Assembly: GCA_029237915.1 (NCBI GenBank)
Contig: JAQWHD010000043.1
Location: forward strand, 19,483 to 83,482
Reading direction: 5' to 3'
Length of the DNA: 64,000 bases
Origin: Thalassotalea sp.
Lineage (GTDB): Bacteria; Pseudomonadota; Gammaproteobacteria; Enterobacterales; Alteromonadaceae
The translations under genes were made by a program, and so were the position numbers. The notes under the pieces were generated by a model. That model was not told the origin of the DNA. It saw only the letters and a program-made list of their open reading frames with translations, and did not search any database. Each line of letters opens with the position of its first letter. The stretch's first letter is position 1. This document shows positions 54,770 through 62,429 of the stretch, piece after piece.

Positions 54770-56383
54770 TTACTTACTTAGTAGGTTTTCAGTGGCGTTA
54801 GCAATTTGCACAGCTTTAATTACCGCTTGCGCTTTTTGTTTGGTTTCATCGGCTTCATTTTGCGGGTCAGAATCATAAACAACACCTGCACCAGCTTGTA
54901 CATAAGCAACGCTAGATTTAACAAAGGCTGAGCGGATAACAATACACGTATCCATATCACCTTCACCATTTAAATAACCAACTGCGCCGCCATAACTACC
55001 TCGTCGCTTACCTTCTATTTCCCGGATTAACTGGGTTGCTTTAACTTTTGGCGCGCCTGAAAGGGTGCCCATATTCATACATGCTTGATACGCATGCAGT
55101 GCATCGAGTTCATCTGATAAAGTGCCACAAACACGAGAAACCAAATGCATAACGTGTGAGTAACGGTCAACTTTTAATAGTTCAGCTACATGGCGAGTAC
55201 CACCTTTAGACACACGAGCAATATCGTTACGCGCTAAATCGACTAACATTAAATGTTCCGATTTTTCTTTTTCATCGTTGCGCAGTTCAAGTTCAATACG
55301 GCCATCGAGATCGAGAGAATAATTGCCCTCTATATCAAATCCACGTGGACGAGTACCAGCTATTGGGTAGAGTTCTACTTGGCGATTATCTGCTGAAAAC
55401 TTTAATGCAGATTCAGGAGAGGCACCAAATAAACAAAAATCATCATCCTTTAAAAAGAACATATAAGGACTTGGGTTGGTTAACTTCAGCGCTTGGTATG
55501 CTGCAATAGGATCCGGACAAGGTAGTGAGAATGTTCTTGATGGTACCACTTGGAATATATCACCAGCGCGAATGTGCTCTTTTAAGTCATCTACTTGTTG
55601 GCAAAACTCGCTATCGCTAATATTAACTTTAACATCTGCAGGGGTAATCGTTACATCAAGCTTGATGTCATTAGCAATGCAAGGTTGTTCGCAGCTCTCT
55701 TGAAGTTGTGCGATACGCTTTAATATTTGATTTTGGCTTTGAGCTTGTTCTTTGCCACTAAAAACATTGCCAATAATTTCAGTATGTTGCTTTTGGTGAT
55801 CGATAATGATTAACGTTTCAGCTAAGTAATAAACATAATCTGGACAGGTATTGGTGCTATCTTCAACCTCTGGTAATTGCTCGCTAATGGTAATTAAGTC
55901 AAACGCAAAAGCGCCGCCAATGAATACCGCGAAAGGATGTTGCTCTATGCTTTCAATGGTTTGCAGTTCACGTAAAACTTGCATTGGGTTAACGGCTAAC
56001 AAGCGGCTTAATTCATCTTGTTGCTCATCATTTTCAACAAAAGTTAATGATAGAAATTGCTCAGATTGATTATTAATAATCACCGATGATTTATATTCTG
56101 CTTGGCTGAATCTTGAAGTTAATAAATCAATAACAGATTGACCATTTAAAGATTTAGCACTGACGGTGACATTAAATCCTGAACATTCAATCTTTACTGC
56201 CGCATCAACCAATAATAAACTTTTAAGGGCTCGTTTATCGCTGATCTCTGCAGACTCTAACAATAAGCTGTTAGTTTTGTTTTCAGTCAGACTTTTATAC
56301 AGAGATAATGGGTCATCTTGATACTTTGCATCAATAATTGTACTGGCAACAAAACCTGGTACTTGTAAATTTGTTTGGATCAT
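54770..56383 (-). CDS. trpE: Anthranilate synthase component I
   Basis: TrpE converts chorismate to anthranilate. The 537 residues contain the tryptophan feedback motif NSLLLESAEISDKRA near residue 37, so allosteric inhibition by Trp is expected. The chorismate-binding domain shows DIFQVVPSRTFSLPC, PIAGTRPRGFD, LMLVDLARNDIARVS and GTLSGAPKVKA. It is the first structural gene after the attenuator. Confidence 0.98.
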   Translation of the reverse strand: MIQTNLQVPGFVASTIIDAKYQDDPLSLYKSLTENKTNSLLLESAEISDKRALKSLLLVDAAVKIECSGFNVTVSAKSLNGQSVIDLLTSRFSQAEYKSSVIINNQSEQFLSLTFVENDEQQDELSRLLAVNPMQVLRELQTIESIEQHPFAVFIGGAFAFDLITISEQLPEVEDSTNTCPDYVYYLAETLIIIDHQKQHTEIIGNVFSGKEQAQSQNQILKRIAQLQESCEQPCIANDIKLDVTITPADVKVNISDSEFCQQVDDLKEHIRAGDIFQVVPSRTFSLPCPDPIAAYQALKLTNPSPYMFFLKDDDFCLFGASPESALKFSADNRQVELYPIAGTRPRGFDIEGNYSLDLDGRIELELRNDEKEKSEHLMLVDLARNDIARVSKGGTRHVAELLKVDRYSHVMHLVSRVCGTLSDELDALHAYQACMNMGTLSGAPKVKATQLIREIEGKRRGSYGGAVGYLNGEGDMDTCIVIRSAFVKSSVAYVQAGAGVVYDSDPQNEADETKQKAQAVIKAVQIANATENLLSK

Positions 56384-56595
56384 CTCTAACCTTCCTTAGT
56401 TAGGTTATTTTTGTGATTATATTCATCTGCGCTTAAGCTAACTGTATAACTTATCATATGCCTGTTAATTTGGTTTTCTAAAAACATAATTTACTCTATA
56501 TTAAAGTTGTTTTTACTCTGTGTTTAGTGATTGTTTGGTCTATCTTATGCTTAATTCTATTTTTCACTTTTATGGCAACTTTAATCTTGTGTAAA

Positions 56596-56626
56596 ACAAA
56601 AAAACCCGCCAGAAATAAGCGGGTTT
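56596..56626 (-). terminator. trp attenuator terminator
   Basis: On the minus strand AAACCCGC, a nine-base loop and GCGGGTTT run into a T-rich stretch. AACCCGC can instead pair with GTGGGTT upstream (complement of 56657-56663), which would be the antiterminator. Confidence 0.92.
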
Positions 56627-56662
56627 AATAAACTTTTTGCCAACAGCAAATGCCATAACCCA

Positions 56663-56719
56663 CTATGTAGAGTTATGCCACCACCAAATATTGAATGTAT
56701 CTTGCTGTTGTATATGCAT
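56663..56719 (-). CDS. trpL: trp operon leader peptide
   Basis: The 18-codon frame reads MHIQQQDTFNIWWWHNST and ends TAG, 37 bases before the terminator hairpin. Three consecutive Trp codons (UGGUGGUGG) are the sensor: when charged tRNA-Trp is scarce the ribosome stalls there. GGCATAAC just after the Trp codons can pair with the later GTTATG, forming the pause hairpin. A 9-base pairing CAACAGCAA/TTGCTGTTG also links the leader ORF to the sequence before the terminator. Confidence 0.93.
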   Translation of the reverse strand: MHIQQQDTFNIWWWHNST

Positions 56720-56856
56720 TTTATTGTCTATTCTTTAAATTGATTCATTGTAATTAGATGCTTGAGTATTGCGCTTTAGGGCAACTAAATGGCTATCAAT
56801 TTTAGCCACATCTAAGTACACTATTACTTATACCTATAGAAGACCGCAATTTGTTA

Positions 56857-57735
56857 ATGATGTCAACAGATCCTGAAGAAAAAACAAGCAATATTAACAA
56901 TTCGTTACGAGTTGACTTCCATTGTCACACCACTTGTTCGGATGGTCATCTATCACCTAAAGAAATTATCGATAGAGCAACGAACTATCAGATTGACCAA
57001 ATTGCTATAACTGACCACGACACGGTTAATGCAATAAGCCTTGCACAAGATTATATCGACCAACAACAATTTAACATCCGTTTAGTTTCCGGTATTGAAT
57101 TTTCTACCCTTTGGCAAAACTTTGAAATCCATGTGCTAGGTTTAAATATTGATTGCAATAACCCTGAGTTGTTAGCGCTAATTGCCAAACAACAAGAAGG
57201 GCGAGAACAACGCGCTATTTTAATGGCTGAAAAGCTGACAAAAGCCGGTTTTGAGAATTGCTACCAAGATGCAAAAGACTTAGCACAAGGCGGCTCAATA
57301 ACGCGTTCCCATTTTGCTCGTGTTTTATTTAATCGCGGTGTGGTGAGTACATTACAGAAAGCTTTTGACAAGTATATTGGTAAAGGTAACCGAGCCTATG
57401 TAAAGCCTTTATGGTGTTCTCTTGAGGAAGCTATCGAGGTTATTAATAAAGCGGGTGGTCGTAGTGTTATTGCTCATCCGAAGAAATATGATTTATCGGC
57501 AAAATGGTTACGCCGTTTAATTGTCGACTTTAAAGACGCAAATGGTAACGGCATGGAAGTGGTTTCTGGGCAGCGAAATGATCAACAACGAGATTTTTTA
57601 ATTGAACTTTGTCATGAGTATCAGCTAGAAGCTTCTGTTGGATCTGATTTTCATTTTCCAAATCGCTGGAGCGATCTGGGCAAGCACTTAGCACTACCTG
57701 AAAATACACCGGTAGTATGGCAACATTGGAATTAA
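56857..57735 (+). CDS. rnm: PHP-domain 5'-3' exonuclease, RNase AM (formerly TrpH/YciV)
   Basis: RNase AM trims the 5' ends of rRNA and other RNAs in E. coli. The protein (292 residues from this ATG) has the PHP motifs RVDFHCHTTCSDGHLSP, QIAITDHDTVNA and SVGSDFHFPNRWSDLG, which supply the metal-binding His and Asp. ATGATG allows a start at 56857 or 56860. It is divergent from trpE, as in E. coli, and is followed by yciO. Confidence 0.94.
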   Translation: MMSTDPEEKTSNINNSLRVDFHCHTTCSDGHLSPKEIIDRATNYQIDQIAITDHDTVNAISLAQDYIDQQQFNIRLVSGIEFSTLWQNFEIHVLGLNIDCNNPELLALIAKQQEGREQRAILMAEKLTKAGFENCYQDAKDLAQGGSITRSHFARVLFNRGVVSTLQKAFDKYIGKGNRAYVKPLWCSLEEAIEVINKAGGRSVIAHPKKYDLSAKWLRRLIVDFKDANGNGMEVVSGQRNDQQRDFLIELCHEYQLEASVGSDFHFPNRWSDLGKHLALPENTPVVWQHWN

Positions 57736-57770
57736 CTAATCTTTAGTGTGAATAATAAAAGGATAAGATT

Positions 57771-58391
57771 ATGAGTCAGTTTTTTTACATGCATCCAGAT
57801 AATCCGCAAGCGCGTTTAATTAAACAAGCGGTTGAGATTATTCATCAAGGTGGGGTCGTGGTTTATCCTACCGATTCTGGCTATGCTCTTGGTTGCCATA
57901 CCGGAGATAAAAAAGCCCTGGATAGAATTTGCCAAATTCGAGACATCAGCAAAGAACACAATTTTACCTTGTTATGCCGAGATTTATCCGAGTTATCGGT
58001 TTATGCTCGAGTTGATAATGCCAATTTCCGCTTATTGAAAAATAATACCCCCGGTGCTTATACGTTTGTCTTTAAGGGCACGAAAGAAGTGCCTAAACGT
58101 TTACTTAATCCGAAAAAGAAAACAATCGGTATTCGCATTCCTGACAACAATATTGCTATGGCTTTACTTGAGGAGCTCGGTGAGCCTTTGATGTCAACAA
58201 CGCTGTTGTTACCAGGTAATGATATGGCGGAATTTGACCCTGAAATCATTCGTGACAACTTAGAAAAACAAGTAGACTTAATTTTAAATGGTGGTTATTT
58301 AGGTGAAAAACCAACGACGGTTGTTGATTTCTCCGAAGGTTTTGCCGAAATAATTCGCGTGGGTGAGGGCGACCCAACACCATTTGAATAA
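57771..58391 (+). CDS. yciO: YciO, Sua5/YrdC-family protein
   Basis: The 206-residue protein belongs to the Sua5/YrdC fold, related to the enzymes that make threonylcarbamoyl-AMP for tRNA modification. GGVVVYPTDSGYALGCHTGD (about 28) and the segment LMSTTLLLPG are visible. YciO itself is a paralog whose role is less clear. The gene lies between rnm and scpA, as in E. coli and relatives. Confidence 0.93.
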   Translation: MSQFFYMHPDNPQARLIKQAVEIIHQGGVVVYPTDSGYALGCHTGDKKALDRICQIRDISKEHNFTLLCRDLSELSVYARVDNANFRLLKNNTPGAYTFVFKGTKEVPKRLLNPKKKTIGIRIPDNNIAMALLEELGEPLMSTTLLLPGNDMAEFDPEIIRDNLEKQVDLILNGGYLGEKPTTVVDFSEGFAEIIRVGEGDPTPFE

Positions 58392-58443
58392 GTCTTCTAG
58401 CTACTTGCTAGTAAACTAACATAATTACAGACGTAACAACCTA

Positions 58444-59301
58444 GTGGCAATTAATATTACCGACAAAACGACAGAGGCTATTTCTAATAGCAAAAGCACT
58501 ATACGAGACATGGTGCAGCAAGTATTGCCTCTCGCTATGGTGCGCGGTGAAGCATTAGTTAAGCAACCACTCGATTTATTTATTCCTCCAGATGCACTAG
58601 AAATTATTCTTGAATCTTTTGAAGGTCCTCTTGATTTATTACTCTATCTTATTCGTAAACAAAAATTTGATATTGTCGACTTACCTATTGCCGAAATAAC
58701 TCGTCAATACATGGTTTATGTTGAATTAATAAAAGACGTTAAAATTGAACTTGCAGCTGAGTATTTGGTGATGGCCGCTATTTTAGCGGAAATAAAATCA
58801 AGATTGTTACTGCCTAAAACCGATGTTGTTGATGACGAAGAAGATCCCCGAGCCGAATTAGTCAGACGCTTGCAAGAATATGAAGTGATTAAAGATGCCG
58901 CTGATAAGCTCGATACGATCCCGCGCTTAGAGCGTGATAATTTTGAAGGTAAAGCAAGTTTACCCGAAAGCTACAAACCTAGATTTGTTGAAGCGGATGT
59001 CAGCCTTGATGATCTGGTTTTTGCCCTGCAAGGGGTAATAAAAAGAGCGCAGGCGTTTGAACATCACCATATAAAGCGAGAAAATTTATCCACACGTGAA
59101 CGTATGAGCCAAATATTGGCCACACTTGAGCATGATAGTTATAAAGAGTTCAGTTCGCTATTTACCATTGAAGAAGGTCGAGGTGGTGTAGTCGTTACCT
59201 TTTTAGCGGTATTAGAACTATTAAAAGAATCCTTAATTGAATTTGTGCAAGCACAAGTATTTGGTCAAATTCAGGTGAAGCTAGCGAAATTACAAGAATG
59301 A
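58444..59301 (+). CDS. scpA: Chromosome segregation and condensation protein ScpA
   Basis: ScpA is the kleisin that bridges SMC heads. The 285 residues contain the N-terminal kleisin motif LESFEGPLDLLLYLIRKQKF (about 57), DIVDLPIAEITRQYM and a C-terminal winged-helix region. The start is GTG. The first 45 residues are variable and longer than in many relatives. Four bases overlap with scpB (ATGA). Confidence 0.94.
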   Translation: MAINITDKTTEAISNSKSTIRDMVQQVLPLAMVRGEALVKQPLDLFIPPDALEIILESFEGPLDLLLYLIRKQKFDIVDLPIAEITRQYMVYVELIKDVKIELAAEYLVMAAILAEIKSRLLLPKTDVVDDEEDPRAELVRRLQEYEVIKDAADKLDTIPRLERDNFEGKASLPESYKPRFVEADVSLDDLVFALQGVIKRAQAFEHHHIKRENLSTRERMSQILATLEHDSYKEFSSLFTIEEGRGGVVVTFLAVLELLKESLIEFVQAQVFGQIQVKLAKLQE

Positions 59302-59894
59302 AAAAATTATCAGAACAACAACTAAAATCATTAATTGAAGCTATGCTATTTGTATCGGCTGTACCTTTGAAAGTAAAAGAAATACAAAAAACACTAGCAG
59401 AAGAACTTACATTAACAAAAAAACGTATACTTGCTGCTTTACAAGACCTAGAAAAAGACTATGATCAGCGCGGTATTGAATTAATTGAAGTTGCCTCAGG
59501 TTATCGTTTTCAAGCAAGAGGTGAATACAGTGAGCTAATTGCCTTATTATTTAAGGAAAAAGCACCACGTTATTCAAGAGCGTTAATGGAAACCTTAGCG
59601 TTAATCGCTTATCGCCAACCAATAACTCGCGGTGAAATAGAAGATATTCGCGGAGTTGCGGTAAGTAGTTATATAATTAAAACATTACAAGAAAGAGATT
59701 GGATCCACGTAGTTGGTCACAAAGAAGTTCCAGGACGTCCTGGACTGTTTGCTACCACTAATGAATTCTTAGATTATTTCTCTTTAAAATCACTAGCTGA
59801 ACTGCCTGAACTTATGCAGGTTAATCAACTAGACCTTAACCCTGAGAAGGGTGAAGCCCCTTCGACTAGCAATAATGCTGTCGAAACAGAATGA
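59298..59894 (+). CDS. scpB: Chromosome segregation and condensation protein ScpB
   Basis: ScpB forms a complex with ScpA and SMC. The 198 residues contain two winged-helix domains, with the conserved YSRALMETLALIAYRQPITR and EIEDIRGVAVSSYIIKTLQE and VPGRPGLFATT. The start overlaps the scpA stop (ATGA). No smc gene is in the window. Confidence 0.96.
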   Translation: MKKLSEQQLKSLIEAMLFVSAVPLKVKEIQKTLAEELTLTKKRILAALQDLEKDYDQRGIELIEVASGYRFQARGEYSELIALLFKEKAPRYSRALMETLALIAYRQPITRGEIEDIRGVAVSSYIIKTLQERDWIHVVGHKEVPGRPGLFATTNEFLDYFSLKSLAELPELMQVNQLDLNPEKGEAPSTSNNAVETE

Positions 59895-59903
59895 GTTTAT
59901 TAA

Positions 59904-60776
59904 ATGTCTGAAAAATTACAGAAAGTACTAGCCCGAGCTGGTAAAGGTTCTCGTCGTGAGATGGAAACAGTGATCAGCGGTGGCCGAGTTAGTGTTGACG
60001 GTAAAGTTGCCTTTTTAGGTGATCGCGTTGACGGTACTGAACAAATTCGCCTTGATGGCCATGCGGTAAAAATTGCTCAAGATGAAGATGAAGCATGTCG
60101 TGTTATCGTATACAACAAGCCTGAAGGTGAAATGTGTACTCGAAAAGACCCTGAAGGTCGCCCAACCGTATTTGATCGCCTACCTCCTATTGAAGGCAGT
60201 CGTTGGATAGCCGTTGGCCGTTTAGATATTAATACCTCAGGTATGTTACTTTTTACCAATGACGGTGAATTAGCTAACCGTTTAATGCATCCTTCACACG
60301 AAGTTGAGCGTGAATACGCAGTACGTGTGTTTGGTGAAATTAACGAAGCAATGCTACAAACTCTTCGCCATGGTGTTAAGCTTGAAGATGGCATGGCCAA
60401 ATTTAATAAGCTGACTTATAAAGGCGGTGAAGGTCGTAACCATTGGTTCCACGTAGTCCTTACCGAAGGTCGTAACCGTGAAGTTCGTCGTTTATGGGAA
60501 AGCCAAGGCGTACAAGTTAGTCGCTTGATCCGTGTGCGTTATGGTGATTTTGCGATGGAACGTCGACTACCTCTTGGTGGTTGGATTGAATTAGGTTTAA
60601 AAGATGTTAACTACTACCGTAAGTTGGTTGAGTTAAAGCCTGAAACCAAGTCAAAAGTAAAAGTTGATGCTAAGAAAATCGATAACACGCAAAGTCGAAA
60701 AATTCGCAAGAATGTGAAAAAACATCAACAACGTCAACAGGCAAATGCAACGCCCACTCGACGTAAACGTAAATAA
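59904..60776 (+). CDS. rluB: 23S rRNA pseudouridine 2605 synthase RluB
   Basis: RluB makes pseudouridine in 23S rRNA. The 290 residues show an N-terminal S4 RNA-binding domain ([20 protein letters not shown]), the catalytic [19 protein letters not shown] (Asp near residue 111) and [18 protein letters not shown] basic Lys/Arg tail (about 250-290) follows, common in RluB. It is the last gene before a strong terminator. Confidence 0.96.
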   Translation: MSEKLQKVLARAGKGSRREMETVISGGRVSVDGKVAFLGDRVDGTEQIRLDGHAVKIAQDEDEACRVIVYNKPEGEMCTRKDPEGRPTVFDRLPPIEGSRWIAVGRLDINTSGMLLFTNDGELANRLMHPSHEVEREYAVRVFGEINEAMLQTLRHGVKLEDGMAKFNKLTYKGGEGRNHWFHVVLTEGRNREVRRLWESQGVQVSRLIRVRYGDFAMERRLPLGGWIELGLKDVNYYRKLVELKPETKSKVKVDAKKIDNTQSRKIRKNVKKHQQRQQANATPTRRKRK

Positions 60777-60804
60777 TTATCAAGGTATAAACCTTGACGT
60801 ACAT

Positions 60805-60833
60805 AAAGGGAATAATTTTTATTCCCTTTTTTA
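60805..60833 (+). terminator. Terminator after rluB
   Basis: AAAGGGAATA, loop ATTTT and TATTCCCTTT followed by T residues. A smaller hairpin, CAAGGT-ATAA-ACCTTG, lies just before it (60781-60796). Confidence 0.93.
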
Positions 60834-60857
60834 ATACAATAAAAATAGGCTTTTTTT

Positions 60858-61625
60858 ATGTTATCACCATCAGCAATAAACTTAGCAGCGACAGAATTAC
60901 TTAATCGTCGCTGTGCATTATATAAATCCATTCGACTTGAAGAAAGTATTCGCCCTAAAAGCGTAGAAGATGGCCTAGCTATCCAAACTGAAATGGTGAA
61001 TCAAAGTAAAGACTCTATCGGTGGCTGGAAATGTTTATTACCGCTAAATGATGAACAGGTTATTGTCGCGCCAATTTTAAGTGCAAGTATCGAGTCTGGC
61101 GAAGAGTGTGAGCTATTTGTTGATAATGGTATGGCAAGATTAGAGCCTGAAATAGCCTTTGTATTAGCTAAAGATTTGCCTGCACAAGAAGATGATTATA
61201 CCCAAGTTGAAATTGATGATGCTATCGATAGTGCTCATATGGCACTTGAGCTTATGCAAGATAGGTTTGTGAGTGATTGTGGTGTTGATTACTATGAAAG
61301 GCTAGCTGACTGTTTAGTTAACCAAGGCATCTATTTAGGACCTGAAATTAATTTAGAGCAAGCGTACAAAGCCGCGAATTTTAATATTAGCTTTACTCAA
61401 GGTGACAATGTACAAAAGTTTGCTGGTAAACACCCGAACCAATCGCCGATTAAACCTTTATATTGGTTGATCAATTATATGAGAAAACGTGGTGTTAGCT
61501 TTAAAGCAGGGCAAGCAATCATTACTGCATCGTACGCAGGTATTGTGGAAGTTGACTTTGAAAAAGTTACTGAGATTGAATATGAGAATCTAGGTAAATA
61601 TACGGTAACCTTTAATGCTAAATAG
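60858..61625 (+). CDS. Fumarylacetoacetate hydrolase / 2-oxopent-4-enoate hydratase-like protein
   Basis: The 255-residue protein has the FAH-superfamily pattern of the hydratase branch: a helical N-terminal region (LAATELLNRRCALYKSIRLE), RLEPEIAFVLAKDLP (metal Glu), then GQAIITASYAGIVEVDF near the C-terminus. Related enzymes hydrate 2-oxopent-4-enoate in aromatic breakdown. No other such genes lie beside it, so the substrate is open. It converges on the TetR-type gene. Confidence 0.75.
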   Translation: MLSPSAINLAATELLNRRCALYKSIRLEESIRPKSVEDGLAIQTEMVNQSKDSIGGWKCLLPLNDEQVIVAPILSASIESGEECELFVDNGMARLEPEIAFVLAKDLPAQEDDYTQVEIDDAIDSAHMALELMQDRFVSDCGVDYYERLADCLVNQGIYLGPEINLEQAYKAANFNISFTQGDNVQKFAGKHPNQSPIKPLYWLINYMRKRGVSFKAGQAIITASYAGIVEVDFEKVTEIEYENLGKYTVTFNAK

Positions 61626-61658
61626 GTCTCAGATTTTAGATATCAGGCTTCAAGGTAA

Positions 61659-62273
61659 CTAGTGCACTTGGCTGGCGATGATAGTATCGACTAAATGGTC
61701 GATATTTTTATTGTCAGCGTAAATGCCGTCAATGATCAGCTTACATATCCCGTGTAGAGTGCCCCATGTAACTTGTGCTAAGCGCAGCGTATCAACATCC
61801 GAATTTAGTATCCCCGATTTCTGCCAACGCGCAGTTAAGCTCAAATGGAATTGAAAACTTTTGTATGCAGTATTTTTTAGTGACTCTGAGCTAGCTTGCT
61901 CTTTCCATAATGCCGAGCCAAACATTAGCTCATAGATAAAGGCATTTTCGGTGGAAAATTCAATATAACCTTTAATGTAGTTGCGTAGAATTTGTTGCTC
62001 AGAGCTATCATTATTACTAATGATTTTATCAACCAAACCTTGCCAAGTATCAAAGCCTGATTCCGCGATAGCGCTTAAAAGGTCATTTTTATTTTTAAAG
62101 TGATGATATAAAGCCGTTCGTGATACCCCTATGCTTTCTCCTAGAGCTCTCATCGATAGAGATTGCGTACCTGTTGCATTTACCATTAATGTCGCTTCTT
62201 TAAGTAAGGTTTCCCTTAACTCTCCGTGATGATAACCAGCATTTGTTTTTATTTTTTTAACGACTTTAGCCAT
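61659..62273 (-). CDS. TetR-family transcriptional regulator
   Basis: I take MAKVVKKIKTNAGYHHGELR as the start (204 residues); the frame is open 15 codons further upstream. The N-terminal helix-turn-helix (about 25-65: LSMRALGESIGVSRTALYHH) is a clear TetR domain, and the C-terminal part looks like the WHG-type ligand domain. Divergent from fadH, with two inverted 13-bp operators between them, it probably represses both. The ligand is likely an acyl-CoA or similar, by context only. Confidence 0.85.
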   Translation of the reverse strand: MAKVVKKIKTNAGYHHGELRETLLKEATLMVNATGTQSLSMRALGESIGVSRTALYHHFKNKNDLLSAIAESGFDTWQGLVDKIISNNDSSEQQILRNYIKGYIEFSTENAFIYELMFGSALWKEQASSESLKNTAYKSFQFHLSLTARWQKSGILNSDVDTLRLAQVTWGTLHGICKLIIDGIYADNKNIDHLVDTIIASQVH

Positions 62274-62323
62274 AACCTGTACACTTAATTTTAACTCATT
62301 TAGTAATTGAAATATCAACTCAA

Positions 62324-62367
62324 TCTTGACAATGTCAAAATACCTAGGTAACTTGACATTGTCAAGA
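62324..62367. promoter_or_regulatory. Paired inverted operators between tetR-type gene and fadH
   Basis: TCTTGACAATGTCAA (62324-62338) and TTGACATTGTCAAGA (62353-62367) are exact inverted copies, each a near-palindrome TTGACAWTGTCAA. The centre AATACCTAGGTAAC is itself partly palindromic. Each arm contains TTGACA, a consensus -35 box; on the minus strand GATATT follows it at 16 bases. Binding here would block both promoters. Confidence 0.75.
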
Positions 62368-62429
62368 TGAATGTGAGTAACGGCTAATGTACCCAGTTAT
62401 TCACGGATAAAAATTTAAATAGGTAACAT

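Larger units (their letters stand above)
56384..56856. promoter_or_regulatory. trp leader and divergent promoter region
   Basis: The 473 bases between trpE and rnm hold the trp attenuator (56596-56719) and the promoters of both divergent units. I found no clear TrpR operator; no CTAGTT-type dyad is visible. The stretch 56384-56595 between attenuator and trpE shows nothing recognisable. Confidence 0.6.

Noticed and set aside
56720..56850. TrpR operator upstream of trpL
   Set aside because: No dyad resembling GTACTAGTTAACTAGTAC was found; short matches such as AGTACA are not convincing.
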